Assembly: GCA_937919155.1 (NCBI GenBank)
Contig: CALFPM010000111.1
Location: 1 to 9,849 of the forward strand
DNA: 9,849 nucleotides
Direction of reading: 5' to 3'
DNA from: an uncultured Clostridia bacterium
Lineage (GTDB): Bacteria; Bacillota; Clostridia; Oscillospirales; Acutalibacteraceae
This document shows, in pieces, positions 1-6,291 of this stretch (its first letter is position 1; each line of letters begins with the position of its first letter). The notes below the pieces were generated by a model. It saw only the letters and a program-made list of their open reading frames with translations, was not told the origin of the DNA and did not search any database. Made by a program: the position numbers and the translations under genes.

Positions 1-2
1 TT

Positions 3-704
3 GAAAACACAGATGAATATGAGGTGATAAGTGGACACCGACGCTTACACGCTACAGTCAAAGCAGGGATGAAAGAAGTCCCTGCTTTTATTTATGCCGT
101 CACCCGTGACGAAGCGGCAATTATGCTCGTTGACAGTAATCTTCACAGAGAGCATATTCTGCCAAGTGAACGGGCATTTGCTTACAAATTGAAAATGGAG
201 GCAATGAGCCGTCAGGGATATAGGTCAGATTTAACTTCGTGCCAAGTTGGCACGAAGTTAAGAACGGATGAAATTATTGCTGAAAATTCTACAGATAGTG
301 CAAGGCAAATTCAGAGATATATCCGTCTGACAAACCTCATCCCTGAACTCCTTGACCTTGTTGATGAAGAACGAATAGCATTTACCCCTGCGGTAGAACT
401 GTCATATTTAAATGAGGTGGAACAGGCTGATTTAGTTGAAGAAATCCGTGTCTGTGATGCTACTCCAAACTTATCTCAGGCTCAAAGGCTTCGTGCAATC
501 AGCAGAGAGGAAGGTTTAACGCCTGAGCATATAGGTGAAATCTTGGCTGAAGAAAAGGCAAATCAGCGAGAGAAAATCAGAATTCCCGCTGAAAGGATAA
601 GAAAATACTTTCCGAAAAGCTATACAACCGAACAGATTGAAGAAGCAATCATAAAAATCTGTGAGAGCAGATACAGAGCCCGTCAGAGTAGAGATGCGAG
701 ATAA
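3..704 (+). CDS. ParB/RepB/Spo0J-family protein, 5' partial
   Basis: The reading frame is open from the left edge and in frame with ENTDEYEVISGHRRLHA, so the start lies upstream of the window; the GTG at 24 is internal. The GHRRLHA stretch (visible residues 11-17) matches the conserved ParB N-terminal box (GxRRxxA). NLHREHILPSERA follows, the usual second ParB motif, and then a helix-turn-helix region around SARQIQRYIRLTNLIPELL. The remaining C-terminal part is charged and helical. ParB-family proteins bind palindromic DNA sites and, with a ParA ATPase, segregate plasmids or elements. Elements of this kind often encode a stand-alone ParB-like protein near the recombinase, whose role (partition, or regulation of transfer) is less clear. 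The next gene begins 11 nt after the stop, with its ribosome binding site touching the stop codon, so the two are likely co-transcribed. The gene also contains a perfect 31-bp palindrome at 231-261. Confidence 0.88.
   Translation, partial: ENTDEYEVISGHRRLHATVKAGMKEVPAFIYAVTRDEAAIMLVDSNLHREHILPSERAFAYKLKMEAMSRQGYRSDLTSCQVGTKLRTDEIIAENSTDSARQIQRYIRLTNLIPELLDLVDEERIAFTPAVELSYLNEVEQADLVEEIRVCDATPNLSQAQRLRAISREEGLTPEHIGEILAEEKANQREKIRIPAERIRKYFPKSYTTEQIEEAIIKICESRYRARQSRDAR
231..261. repeat. Perfect 31-bp palindrome within the ParB gene
   Basis: Arms TTAACTTCGTGCCAA (231-245) and TTGGCACGAAGTTAA (247-261) are exact reverse complements around a single central G (246). The palindrome lies between the second ParB motif and the helix-turn-helix coding region and is translated as roughly LTSCQVGTKLR, probably a linker. 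It could be a binding site (for example for the ParB protein itself), an RNA hairpin, or the trace of a small inserted palindromic unit. The sequence alone does not decide among these. Confidence 0.9.
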
Positions 705-715
705 GGAGGCAACCT

Positions 716-991
716 ATGATTAAAAATTATGATTTAACAGACAGTCACATTGCTATATGTGGAATGGGACGTATTGATAACAGTAACGGAATTGAACTTG
801 AAGAATATGCTATTCCTCAAGGTAGAGAAACTGTAAAGCACCCACCGGTTCAAAACATTCCAAAACAAATTAATATATCAAGAAAAATCGGTAGAACTGT
901 ATATGATGTCACCGCAAATTTTGATATAGAGAGCAAGCGTTCCGTATTGCAACAGTTTAAACAGTTGATACTTTCCACTAAAGCAGAATAA
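716..991 (+). CDS. tnpW: TnpW-family small transposon-encoded protein
   Basis: A 91-residue protein starts at ATG 716 behind a strong AAGGAGG site at 703-709 that overlaps the stop codon of the ParB gene. Its C-terminal half contains RKIGRTVYDVTANFD (residues 56-70) followed by a helix ending in FKQLILS. This resembles the core of the TnpW family (R-[RK]-I-G-x-T-x-Y-x-V, then a short amphipathic helix), small proteins found directly upstream of TnpX-like recombinases. The function of TnpW is not established; the position suggests an accessory or regulatory role in excision or recombinase expression. The N-terminal half (residues 1-50) is unusual for the family and I do not recognise it. The family call rests on the short core motif and on gene order. 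Confidence 0.65.
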   Translation: MIKNYDLTDSHIAICGMGRIDNSNGIELEEYAIPQGRETVKHPPVQNIPKQINISRKIGRTVYDVTANFDIESKRSVLQQFKQLILSTKAE

Positions 992-1011
992 CCACAGAAT
1001 GGATGAGAATT

Positions 1012-1058
1012 GCCGAGCGTTATATAATGTCAAAGACAAATCGTAACGCTCGGCTTTT
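1012..1058 (+). terminator. Hairpin with T-tract before the recombinase gene
   Basis: Perfect 11-bp arms GCCGAGCGTTA (1012-1022) and TAACGCTCGGC (1044-1054) enclose a 21-nt loop and are followed by TTTT (1055-1058). This looks like a Rho-independent terminator or attenuator between the TnpW-like gene and the recombinase, and it sits only 5 nt before the recombinase ribosome binding site (AAAGGAG, 1064-1070). It would limit recombinase expression from the upstream transcript. Alternatively it is a recombinase or regulator binding site. The T-tract is short and the loop is large for a strong terminator. Confidence 0.6.
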
Positions 1059-1078
1059 CAAAGAAAGGAGTTTTAATT

Positions 1079-2791
1079 ATGGCAAAGAAAGCCGAGAATA
1101 AACAAAAAATAACAGCTCTTTATTGCCGTTTATCCGTTGAAGATATCAAAGACGACGAGAAAAACAGCAAAAAGAAAGGTAATACTGATGAGTCTAACAG
1201 TATCACAAATCAAAAGCAAATTCTATCTCAATATGCTAAAGAACACGGATATTTACACCCTGAATTCTTTGTAGATGACGGTATTTCAGGTACAACCTTT
1301 GACCGTCCTGAATTTCAACGTATGCAAAAAATGGCTGAAAACGGAGAAATCGAAACCATCATTGTAAAAGACCTTTCCCGTTTTGGTCGTGAACAGGTTG
1401 AAATGGGAAGGTTAACCCAAATTGTATATCCTTCACTTGGTGTAACATTTATAGCTATTCAAGAAAATGTAAATACAGCAGAAGGCACCGGTCTCGAAAT
1501 GATGCCTTTTTACAATATATTTAATGAATGGTATGCAGAACAAACAAGTAAGAAAATAAAGGCTGTTTGGAAAGCTAAAGCCGATAATGGAGAAAGAGTT
1601 TCTGCTTCCATACCTTTTGGGTATATAAAAAGTGTAGATGACCCTAAACAGTGGATTGTAGACGAACCTGCCGCAAAAGTTGTAAAGTATATTTTTGAAC
1701 TGTGTCTTGCAGGGCTTGGACCGTCGCAAATAGCAAAGCGATTAGAAAGTGAAGAAATAATTACTCCCACCGAATATTGTTATCGTAATGGGCGTAAGTG
1801 TTCTAATCCAAGACCTGAGAATCCATACAGATGGGTATCGGACTCAGTTATTCACATTCTTGAAAATCGTCAATACACCGGTTGTACGGTAAACTTTATG
1901 ACATCTTATGTAAGTTTTAAAGTTAAGAAAACAGTATATCACCCCGAGGAGGAATGGAATATAATCCCAAACACTCAGGAAGCTATTATTGATGAAGATA
2001 CTTTTGAAAGAGTTCAGGAATTACGTAAAAGTCGCCGACGAAATTCTGCCACAGGTAAAACAAGTATTTTTTCAGGACTTTTATATTGTGCTGATTGCGG
2101 CTCGAAATTATATTATTGTGCGGCAAAAAGTATTGAGGACGGAAAAGAATTTTATCGTTGCTCCCAATATAAAGAAAAGCGTGGTTCCTGTACAATTCAT
2201 TTTATCCGTGATGCGGTATTAAAAGAAATTGTTCTTGAAACCATAAAAGCCGTAGCAAAATATGTTACTGAATTCGAACCGGTATTTCTTTATCTGTACG
2301 CAAAGCATAACACAGCTGATAGGGAAATAAATATTAGGATGTTGAAGCAAAAGGTAGAAAAAGCTCAAAAGCGTATTTCTGAATTAGATAAACTGATTGA
2401 AGGTCTTTATGAATATAATCTTCTTGGCAAGGTCTCGGATGAACGATTTTATCGTATGTCAGCAAATTATGAAAAAGAGCAAAAAGAATTGCTTGCCGCT
2501 GTAGAAAACGACAAGCAAGCAATAAAAACAGCTACACAAGAAAAAATAGACCTTGATGCTTTCTTAAAAGCAATTCGTGGGTGTACCGAATTAAAAGAAT
2601 TAACGCCTACACTTGTAAACACCTTGATTAAGCGAATAGATGTTCATAACAGCATCAAAGGTGATGATGGATTAAAGCATGTTCCTGTTGATATTTCATT
2701 TACTGCAGCGGGTATCATAAACATACCGACAGAACAAGAGATTCTTGAAACAATTCAGGAAATGCGTGAAAATCCGCTAAAAACCGCTTGA
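1079..2791 (+). CDS. Large serine recombinase (TnpX-like, DUF4368 C-terminus)
   Basis: This 570-residue site-specific recombinase would excise and integrate the element by double-strand breakage through a 5'-phosphoserine link. The N-terminal resolvase domain (about 11-160) has the catalytic serine in YCRLSVED (Ser19) and the arginine-bearing motif KDLSRFGRE (97-105). The recombinase domain follows (about 178-320: PFGYIK, then SQIAKRL). A zinc ribbon has Cys337/Cys340 (YCADCGSK) and Cys361/Cys371. A coiled coil of about 410-480 contains ISELDKLIEGLYEYN and GKVSDERF, and the tail of about 505-570 (ELTPTLVNTLIKRIDVH) is DUF4368-like. Length and domain order match complete TnpX-type recombinases, and all key residues are present, so it is predicted active. 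ATG 1079 has AAAGGAG 8 nt upstream. The gene lies at the element end, pointing outward toward proS, and it converges with proS. Confidence 0.95.
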   Translation: MAKKAENKQKITALYCRLSVEDIKDDEKNSKKKGNTDESNSITNQKQILSQYAKEHGYLHPEFFVDDGISGTTFDRPEFQRMQKMAENGEIETIIVKDLSRFGREQVEMGRLTQIVYPSLGVTFIAIQENVNTAEGTGLEMMPFYNIFNEWYAEQTSKKIKAVWKAKADNGERVSASIPFGYIKSVDDPKQWIVDEPAAKVVKYIFELCLAGLGPSQIAKRLESEEIITPTEYCYRNGRKCSNPRPENPYRWVSDSVIHILENRQYTGCTVNFMTSYVSFKVKKTVYHPEEEWNIIPNTQEAIIDEDTFERVQELRKSRRRNSATGKTSIFSGLLYCADCGSKLYYCAAKSIEDGKEFYRCSQYKEKRGSCTIHFIRDAVLKEIVLETIKAVAKYVTEFEPVFLYLYAKHNTADREINIRMLKQKVEKAQKRISELDKLIEGLYEYNLLGKVSDERFYRMSANYEKEQKELLAAVENDKQAIKTATQEKIDLDAFLKAIRGCTELKELTPTLVNTLIKRIDVHNSIKGDDGLKHVPVDISFTAAGIINIPTEQEILETIQEMRENPLKTA

Positions 2792-2796
2792 AATAA

Positions 2797-2840
2797 GGAA
2801 AACGGCGTAGCCCTAACGGGCTACACCGCAACCTGTTTCC
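2797..2840. repeat. Stem-loop at the element end after the recombinase
   Basis: Arms GTAGCCC (2807-2813) and GGGCTAC (2818-2824) enclose a TAAC loop. The stem continues through one C/A mismatch to CGG (2803-2805) with CCG (2826-2828), and an outer GGAAA with TTTCC (ending at 2840) can add pairs across an internal loop. There is no T-tract behind it, so it is a poor Rho-independent terminator. It begins 5 nt after the recombinase stop and lies within the presumed terminal sequence of the element, so it may stabilise the transcript end or be part of the recombinase recognition region. The function is inferred. Confidence 0.6.
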
Positions 2841-2850
2841 AGACTGTCCT

Positions 2851-2867
2851 TTAGAGTGCGACTCTAA
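2851..2867. repeat. Perfect inverted repeat near the element terminus
   Basis: TTAGAGT (2851-2857) and ACTCTAA (2861-2867) are exact reverse complements around GCG. This lies between the recombinase gene and the proS terminator, where the attachment site of a serine-recombinase element is expected. Serine integrase sites are imperfect inverted repeats around a short crossover, so it is a candidate binding site, but the crossover point is not identified. Confidence 0.55.
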
Positions 2868-2900
2868 TATCTCGGAGTTTTTGTTATATTACATAAAGAA

Positions 2901-2927
2901 ACTCCCGTGGATTTTTTCCACGGGAGT
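2901..2927 (-). terminator. proS terminator
   Basis: Perfect 10-bp arms ACTCCCGTGG (2901-2910) and CCACGGGAGT (2918-2927) with a 7-nt loop start 8 nt past the proS stop. Read on the - strand the hairpin is followed by TTTCTTTATG, a T-rich tail. On the + strand the hairpin is followed by AATTGTTTTATTT, so it may also stop transcripts leaving the mobile element. Confidence 0.85.
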
Positions 2928-2934
2928 AATTGTT

Positions 2935-4650
2935 TTATTTAAGTCTTTCTGCAATCATTTCCTTAACGGTGTCGATTACCTTGTCAACCTCAACCTTGAT
3001 GCTTACGCTCTTGTCTCTTGTAACAATTTCGCAAACGCCTTCTTTGAGATTTCTGGGGCTTACGATAACTCTTACGGGCACACCGAGAAGGTCTGCATCG
3101 GAGAACATTGCGCCGGGACGGATGTTTCTGTCATCATAGATAACTTCCATTCTGTCGTCAAGCATTTTCTGATAAAGGTCATCGGAAACGCCCTTGCATT
3201 CTTCATCGTCAGCTCTCAGACAGCAGATCTGAACATGCCAGGGAGCAATGCTCATGGGCCAGATGGGGCCGTATTCATCGTGGTGAGCCTCGCAAACGGA
3301 TGCTGCAAGTCTGCCTACGCCGATGCCGTAGCAACCCATGATGGGATACTGAAGATTACCTTCGCTGTCAAGATACTGCATACCCATTGATTTTGTGTAT
3401 TTTGTGCCGAGCTGGAAGATGTTACCAACTTCAATGCCTCTTGAAATTGAGATTGCGTGCTTACCGCACTTGGGGCAAATGCCGCCTTCCTTGATCTTTG
3501 CAAGGTCAATATATTCAACTTCACCAACATCACGGCTGATTTTGAGACCTGTGTAATGATGGTCTGCCTGATTTGCACCGCAGGAAAGATTGTGAGTGTT
3601 TTCAAGCGACTTGTCGAAAAGCACGGTGAACTTTTCTCTGTCCATTCCTACGGGACCGATAAAGCCAGCGAAAAGACCGCAATCGTCTGTGATAATTGCA
3701 GGATGAACTGCTTCACCGAGATAGTTGGTAAGCTTTGTTTCATTGATATCAAGGTCGCCTCTGATGAAAATAACAACATATTCGTCTGTCATATTTTTCT
3801 GATAGACAACAGCCTTGCAGCTTTCCTCAAGGGGAGTTTTGAGGAAATTACAGATATCTTCAATTGTGTGAATATCGGGTGTGTAAACAAGCTCAAGCTC
3901 TTTTGAGTCACCCTCAATCTTGTTTTCGATAATGCTTTCAGCAGCTTCCATATTAGCTCTGTAATCACACTCCGAGCAAACTGCGATTGAATCCTCGCCG
4001 ATGGGAGAGAGGAGCATATATTCGTGAGAAATGCTGCCGCCCATCATGCCTGAGTCGGAAGCAACTGTGATAACTTCGGGGATACCTGCTCTTGCAAAGA
4101 TACGCTCGTATGCTTTGTAGCAAACATCATAGTATCTCTCAAGGTCTTCCTGTGATGTGTGGAATGAATATGCATCCTTCATTGTGAATTCGCGAACTCG
4201 GATAAGACCGCCTCTGGGTCTTGCTTCGTCACGGAACTTGGTCTGCACCTGATAAATCATAAAAGGATATCTTGTGTAGCTGTTTGCATATTCTCTTACA
4301 AGCTGAACTGCAGCTTCTTCGTGTGTCATGCCGAGAACCATGGGTGCATCGTTTCTGTCCTTGAAACGCATAAGCTCGCTTCCGATGCTCTCGTATCTGC
4401 CTGATTCTGCCCAAAGAGATGCAGGCATAACAACGGGGAACTGAACTTCCTGACCGTCAATTGCATCCATTTCTTCGCGGATTATGTTTTCGATTTTTCT
4501 TGTGATTCTTCTCAGGGGCATAAATGAAGAGTAGATGCCGTTGGCAACACCTTTCATGTAACCGCCTCTGAGCATAAGTGCGTGGCTGTCAATGACGCAA
4601 TCCGAGGGTTTTTCTTTGAAACGCTCGCCTGCAAGTTTGTCGATTTTCAT
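2935..4650 (-). CDS. proS: Prolyl-tRNA synthetase (bacterial type, with editing insertion)
   Basis: This 571-residue cytoplasmic class II synthetase charges tRNA-Pro with proline using ATP. Motif 1 spans about 38-76 (GIYSSFMPLRR to FPVVMP), preceded by the TH-E-type proline pocket region. Motif 2 is KFRDEARPRGGLIRVREF (138-155) with TMKDAYSFH behind it, and motif 3 contains GCYGIGVGRL (439-448). Between motifs 2 and 3 lies the long insertion domain (about 224-400) that hydrolyses mischarged Ala-tRNA-Pro; it is bracketed by the paired cysteines CSEC (225-228) and CPKC, as usual for this type. The C-terminal anticodon-binding domain starts near 463 and contains DDRNIRPGAMFSDADLLGVP. Length is normal for the family. 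ATG 4650 has GGAGG at 4660-4664, 9 nt upstream. It is a single-gene unit with its own promoter, T-box leader and terminator. The mobile element has landed just past its 3' end without damaging it. Confidence 0.98.
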   Translation of the reverse strand: MKIDKLAGERFKEKPSDCVIDSHALMLRGGYMKGVANGIYSSFMPLRRITRKIENIIREEMDAIDGQEVQFPVVMPASLWAESGRYESIGSELMRFKDRNDAPMVLGMTHEEAAVQLVREYANSYTRYPFMIYQVQTKFRDEARPRGGLIRVREFTMKDAYSFHTSQEDLERYYDVCYKAYERIFARAGIPEVITVASDSGMMGGSISHEYMLLSPIGEDSIAVCSECDYRANMEAAESIIENKIEGDSKELELVYTPDIHTIEDICNFLKTPLEESCKAVVYQKNMTDEYVVIFIRGDLDINETKLTNYLGEAVHPAIITDDCGLFAGFIGPVGMDREKFTVLFDKSLENTHNLSCGANQADHHYTGLKISRDVGEVEYIDLAKIKEGGICPKCGKHAISISRGIEVGNIFQLGTKYTKSMGMQYLDSEGNLQYPIMGCYGIGVGRLAASVCEAHHDEYGPIWPMSIAPWHVQICCLRADDEECKGVSDDLYQKMLDDRMEVIYDDRNIRPGAMFSDADLLGVPVRVIVSPRNLKEGVCEIVTRDKSVSIKVEVDKVIDTVKEMIAERLK

Positions 4651-4667
4651 AACTTTTTACCTCCAAT

Positions 4668-4700
4668 AAAAAATGCCCCACAGCCATAAGGCTTGGGACA
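4668..4700 (-). terminator. Regulated terminator of the proS T-box
   Basis: On the - strand, GTCCCAAGCC, a TTAT loop and GGCTGTGGGGC pair with a single bulged G and one G-U pair, and are followed by a run of six T (4673-4668). It lies between the T-box sequence and the proS ribosome binding site and is the conditional terminator of the riboswitch. Confidence 0.88.
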
Positions 4701-4917
4701 AACAAAATAGTCTGCGGTACCACCCAAGTTCAGATTAATTTTAATCTGCTCTCTTAAATCCGATAACGGAAGATTAACCGTCAGAGTTTACTGCAATTTT
4801 CCACTCTGAAGCTCAAAGACGGGTTCAACGGGAAGAATCAGGAGCTTTCACCAACCGCTCTTTCTCTGAAGATTCTGAAATCCGCTTACTGTTTCTTTTC
4901 ACAGCCTTTATTTTATC
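4668..4917 (-). promoter_or_regulatory. T-box riboswitch (proline) controlling proS
   Basis: The leader between the promoter and proS has the hallmarks of a T-box. It contains the T-box sequence TGGGTGGTACCGC (4726-4714). The stem I apical motif GGTTGGTGAAAGC lies at 4856-4844 and AGTA of the specifier loop at 4890-4887. Stem III has CAGAGT/ACTCTG arms (4808-4803 and 4787-4782). In the specifier loop, TTGAA-CCC-GTC places CCC (4823-4821), a proline codon, before a purine as expected. The TGGT bulge would pair with the tRNA ACCA end. Uncharged tRNA-Pro would stabilise the antiterminator and allow proS transcription; charged tRNA lets the terminator form. An extra 8-bp hairpin (CAGATTAA/TTAATCTG, 4748-4731) sits just before the antiterminator. 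The specifier is assigned by position and by the downstream gene. Confidence 0.95.
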
Positions 4918-4924
4918 GGGTAAT

Positions 4925-4953
4925 ATTTTACATCAAACCTTTAAAATTGTCAA
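4925..4953 (-). promoter_or_regulatory. proS promoter
   Basis: A consensus -35 TTGACA (4953-4948), a 17-nt spacer and -10 TAAAAT (4930-4925) give a predicted start near 4917-4921, a few bases before the T-box stem I. It fits the vegetative sigma-A consensus. Confidence 0.88.
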
Positions 4954-5032
4954 CTTTTAATTTATAATTAAACAAAAAAACACAAAATCGGACATTCTGT
5001 TTGCAATATGTAAATTTCTGTTGCAGAAACAC

Positions 5033-5062
5033 TTGAAATGTAACGTATAAATATGGTAAAAT
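5033..5062 (+). promoter_or_regulatory. Promoter of the epimerase/reductase gene
   Basis: TTGAAA (5033-5038), an 18-nt spacer and TAAAAT (5057-5062), with TGG directly before the -10 giving an extended -10 (TGn). The predicted start near 5069 leaves a short leader before the ribosome binding site at 5081-5086. The interval from the proS promoter to here (4954-5032) is AT-rich, and no gene or clear operator is visible in it. Confidence 0.7.
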
Positions 5063-5093
5063 ATAATTGAAAAAAGGGAAAGGGAGAGAAATG

Positions 5094-6248
5094 ATGGCAG
5101 GTCTTAATGTAATTACAGGCGGAAAAGGATATGTCGGCTTTGCGCTTGTTAAAGAACTTGAAGCACGAGGAGAAAAAATGCGTCTTCTTCTCCGCACGGA
5201 CAGTCCCTATTTTGACGGTATAGATTGTGAAAAGTTTATGGGAGATATTACAAATCCCGAACAGCTTGAACGGGCGTTTGAAGGCGCAGAAACGGTTTAT
5301 CACGTGGCGGGTATTGTTGATATCAGCGGAACAATTGACGAAAAGGTCTGGAATGTTAACTTTGAAGGAACAAAGAATGTAGTTGCCGCCTGTAAAAAAT
5401 GCGGTGTGAAAACTCTTGTTTACTGTTCATCTGTTGATGCAATCCCTGCAGATGACGGCGATGAGGTTCTTGCGGAAATAAACAAGTTCGATCCTGATTT
5501 GCTTGAGGGTGCATATGCAAAATCAAAAGCAAGTGCAACCCAGTTTGTTCTTGATAACGCGGGCGATGATCTCAAAGTTTGTGTTGTTCATCCCAGCTGC
5601 TGTCTCGGACCTTATGATAATAACAACACATCAAGTGTCGGAACAATGATAAACCTTTTCATGAAAGGTCTTTTTCCTGTCAGTCTTGATTTCGGTAAAT
5701 ATAACTTTGTTGATGTCAGAGATGTTGCAAAGGGAATGGTTGCGGCAGCAGAAAAGGGCAGAAACGGTGAATGCTACATACTCAGCGGTTATGTTCACAC
5801 TCTTGATGAATTCATCAGAACACTTGCTTTTGTCTGCGATAAGAAAGCTCCGGGACTGAAGCTCAGCAAAACACTTATCCTCGCATTGCTTCCTTTCATC
5901 GAAAAGGCTTTTGATGTACTTAAAATGCCTCCGGTTCTCAATGAATATTCAATTCGCAAGCTTTGCGAAAACTGCAATTTTACCTGTGAAAAAGCAAGAA
6001 GAGAGCTGGGGTATGACCCTATGACCCTCAAAGAATGTCTTGAGGGCACGGTTGATTGGATGAAGGCTCGGAAGCTTGATGAAAAAGAGCGCGAGGCTCA
6101 GGAAGAGGCTTATGAGGAGTTCAGAAAAGAGCTTGATAAGCTTGACAAAAAGTTGAAAAAAGAACAGGAAAAGTATAACAAAAAAACCGGTAAGATTGAA
6201 GAAAAGACAAAGAAAGAGTACGAAAAACTTAAGAAAGATTCCGAATAA
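5094..6248 (+). CDS. NAD(P)-dependent epimerase/reductase (extended SDR) with charged tail
   Basis: This 384-residue cytoplasmic protein belongs to the extended short-chain dehydrogenase family, in the 3-beta-HSD/dihydroflavonol-reductase-like branch. The Rossmann motif is TGGKGYVG (8-15), followed by an acidic end of the second strand, then YHVAG (69-73), the serine strand VYCSSVDA (109-116) and the catalytic pair Tyr141/Lys145 in YAKSK. The substrate half follows (HPSCCLGPYD, then FVDVRDVAKG at 205-214). The substrate is not predictable from the sequence; sugar nucleotides, sterols and aldehydes are all used by relatives. From about 327 to the end there is a tail of almost only Lys, Glu, Asp and Tyr, likely a single long helix or coiled coil, which is unusual for the family. 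The start at ATG 5094 gives 7 nt from GGGAG (5082-5086). ATG 5091 is an alternative, and TTG 5067 lies ahead of the ribosome binding site and is unlikely. It is transcribed alone. Confidence 0.9.
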   Translation: MAGLNVITGGKGYVGFALVKELEARGEKMRLLLRTDSPYFDGIDCEKFMGDITNPEQLERAFEGAETVYHVAGIVDISGTIDEKVWNVNFEGTKNVVAACKKCGVKTLVYCSSVDAIPADDGDEVLAEINKFDPDLLEGAYAKSKASATQFVLDNAGDDLKVCVVHPSCCLGPYDNNNTSSVGTMINLFMKGLFPVSLDFGKYNFVDVRDVAKGMVAAAEKGRNGECYILSGYVHTLDEFIRTLAFVCDKKAPGLKLSKTLILALLPFIEKAFDVLKMPPVLNEYSIRKLCENCNFTCEKARRELGYDPMTLKECLEGTVDWMKARKLDEKEREAQEEAYEEFRKELDKLDKKLKKEQEKYNKKTGKIEEKTKKEYEKLKKDSE

Positions 6249-6253
6249 ACATC

Positions 6254-6283
6254 AAAGGCTTGCACAAATTTGTGCAAGCCTTT
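6254..6283. terminator. Perfect 30-bp palindrome, bidirectional terminator
   Basis: AAAGGCTTGCACAAA (6254-6268) and TTTGTGCAAGCCTTT (6269-6283) are exact reverse complements with no spacer. The palindrome lies in the 43-nt gap between two convergent genes. The A and T tracts at its ends give a U-run in either direction (TTTCTTGTGTCTT on +, TTTGATGTTTATT on -). It most likely ends both the epimerase transcript and the birA operon transcript. Confidence 0.9.
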
Positions 6284-6291
6284 CTTGTGTC

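Larger units (their letters stand above)
1..2890 (+). mobile_element. Right end of an integrative element (serine-recombinase type)
   Basis: Three consecutive + strand genes (ParB-like, TnpW-like, large serine recombinase) form the gene order commonly seen at the recombinase end of Tn4451/TnpX-like transposons and related integrative conjugative elements in Clostridia. The recombinase lies last, with only about 100 bp of inverted-repeat-rich sequence before the proS terminator begins, so this is an element end. Codon use looks more AT-rich (AAA, TTA, TAT, GAA) than in proS to the right, which fits transfer. The left end, cargo and conjugation genes are outside the window. The exact right boundary is inferred to lie between about 2868 and 2900; it cannot be set without the other attachment site or an empty-site genome. 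Confidence 0.8.

Noticed and set aside
24..704. GTG at 24 as the start of the ParB gene
   Set aside because: The frame is open to the left edge and the upstream residues (ENTDEYE) complete a conserved ParB segment, so the true start lies outside the window.
1023..1028. TATAAT as a proven recombinase promoter
   Set aside because: No acceptable -35 box at 16-18 nt upstream (TGGATG or similar) and no TG extension; kept only as a speculation tied to the hairpin.
2792..2900. tRNA gene or fragment as the integration target
   Set aside because: No tRNA-like cloverleaf or 3' CCA-adjacent sequence is visible beside the element; the flank is the proS terminator.
2881..3390. 169-codon open frame on the + strand
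   Set aside because: It is entirely antisense to proS apart from its first bases in the terminator, has no ribosome binding site or recognisable motif, and reads as a frame shadow.
5067..5093. TTG 5067 as the start of the epimerase/reductase
   Set aside because: It precedes the ribosome binding site at 5081-5086 and sits at the predicted transcription start; ATG 5094 (or 5091) fits better and starts just before the Rossmann strand.
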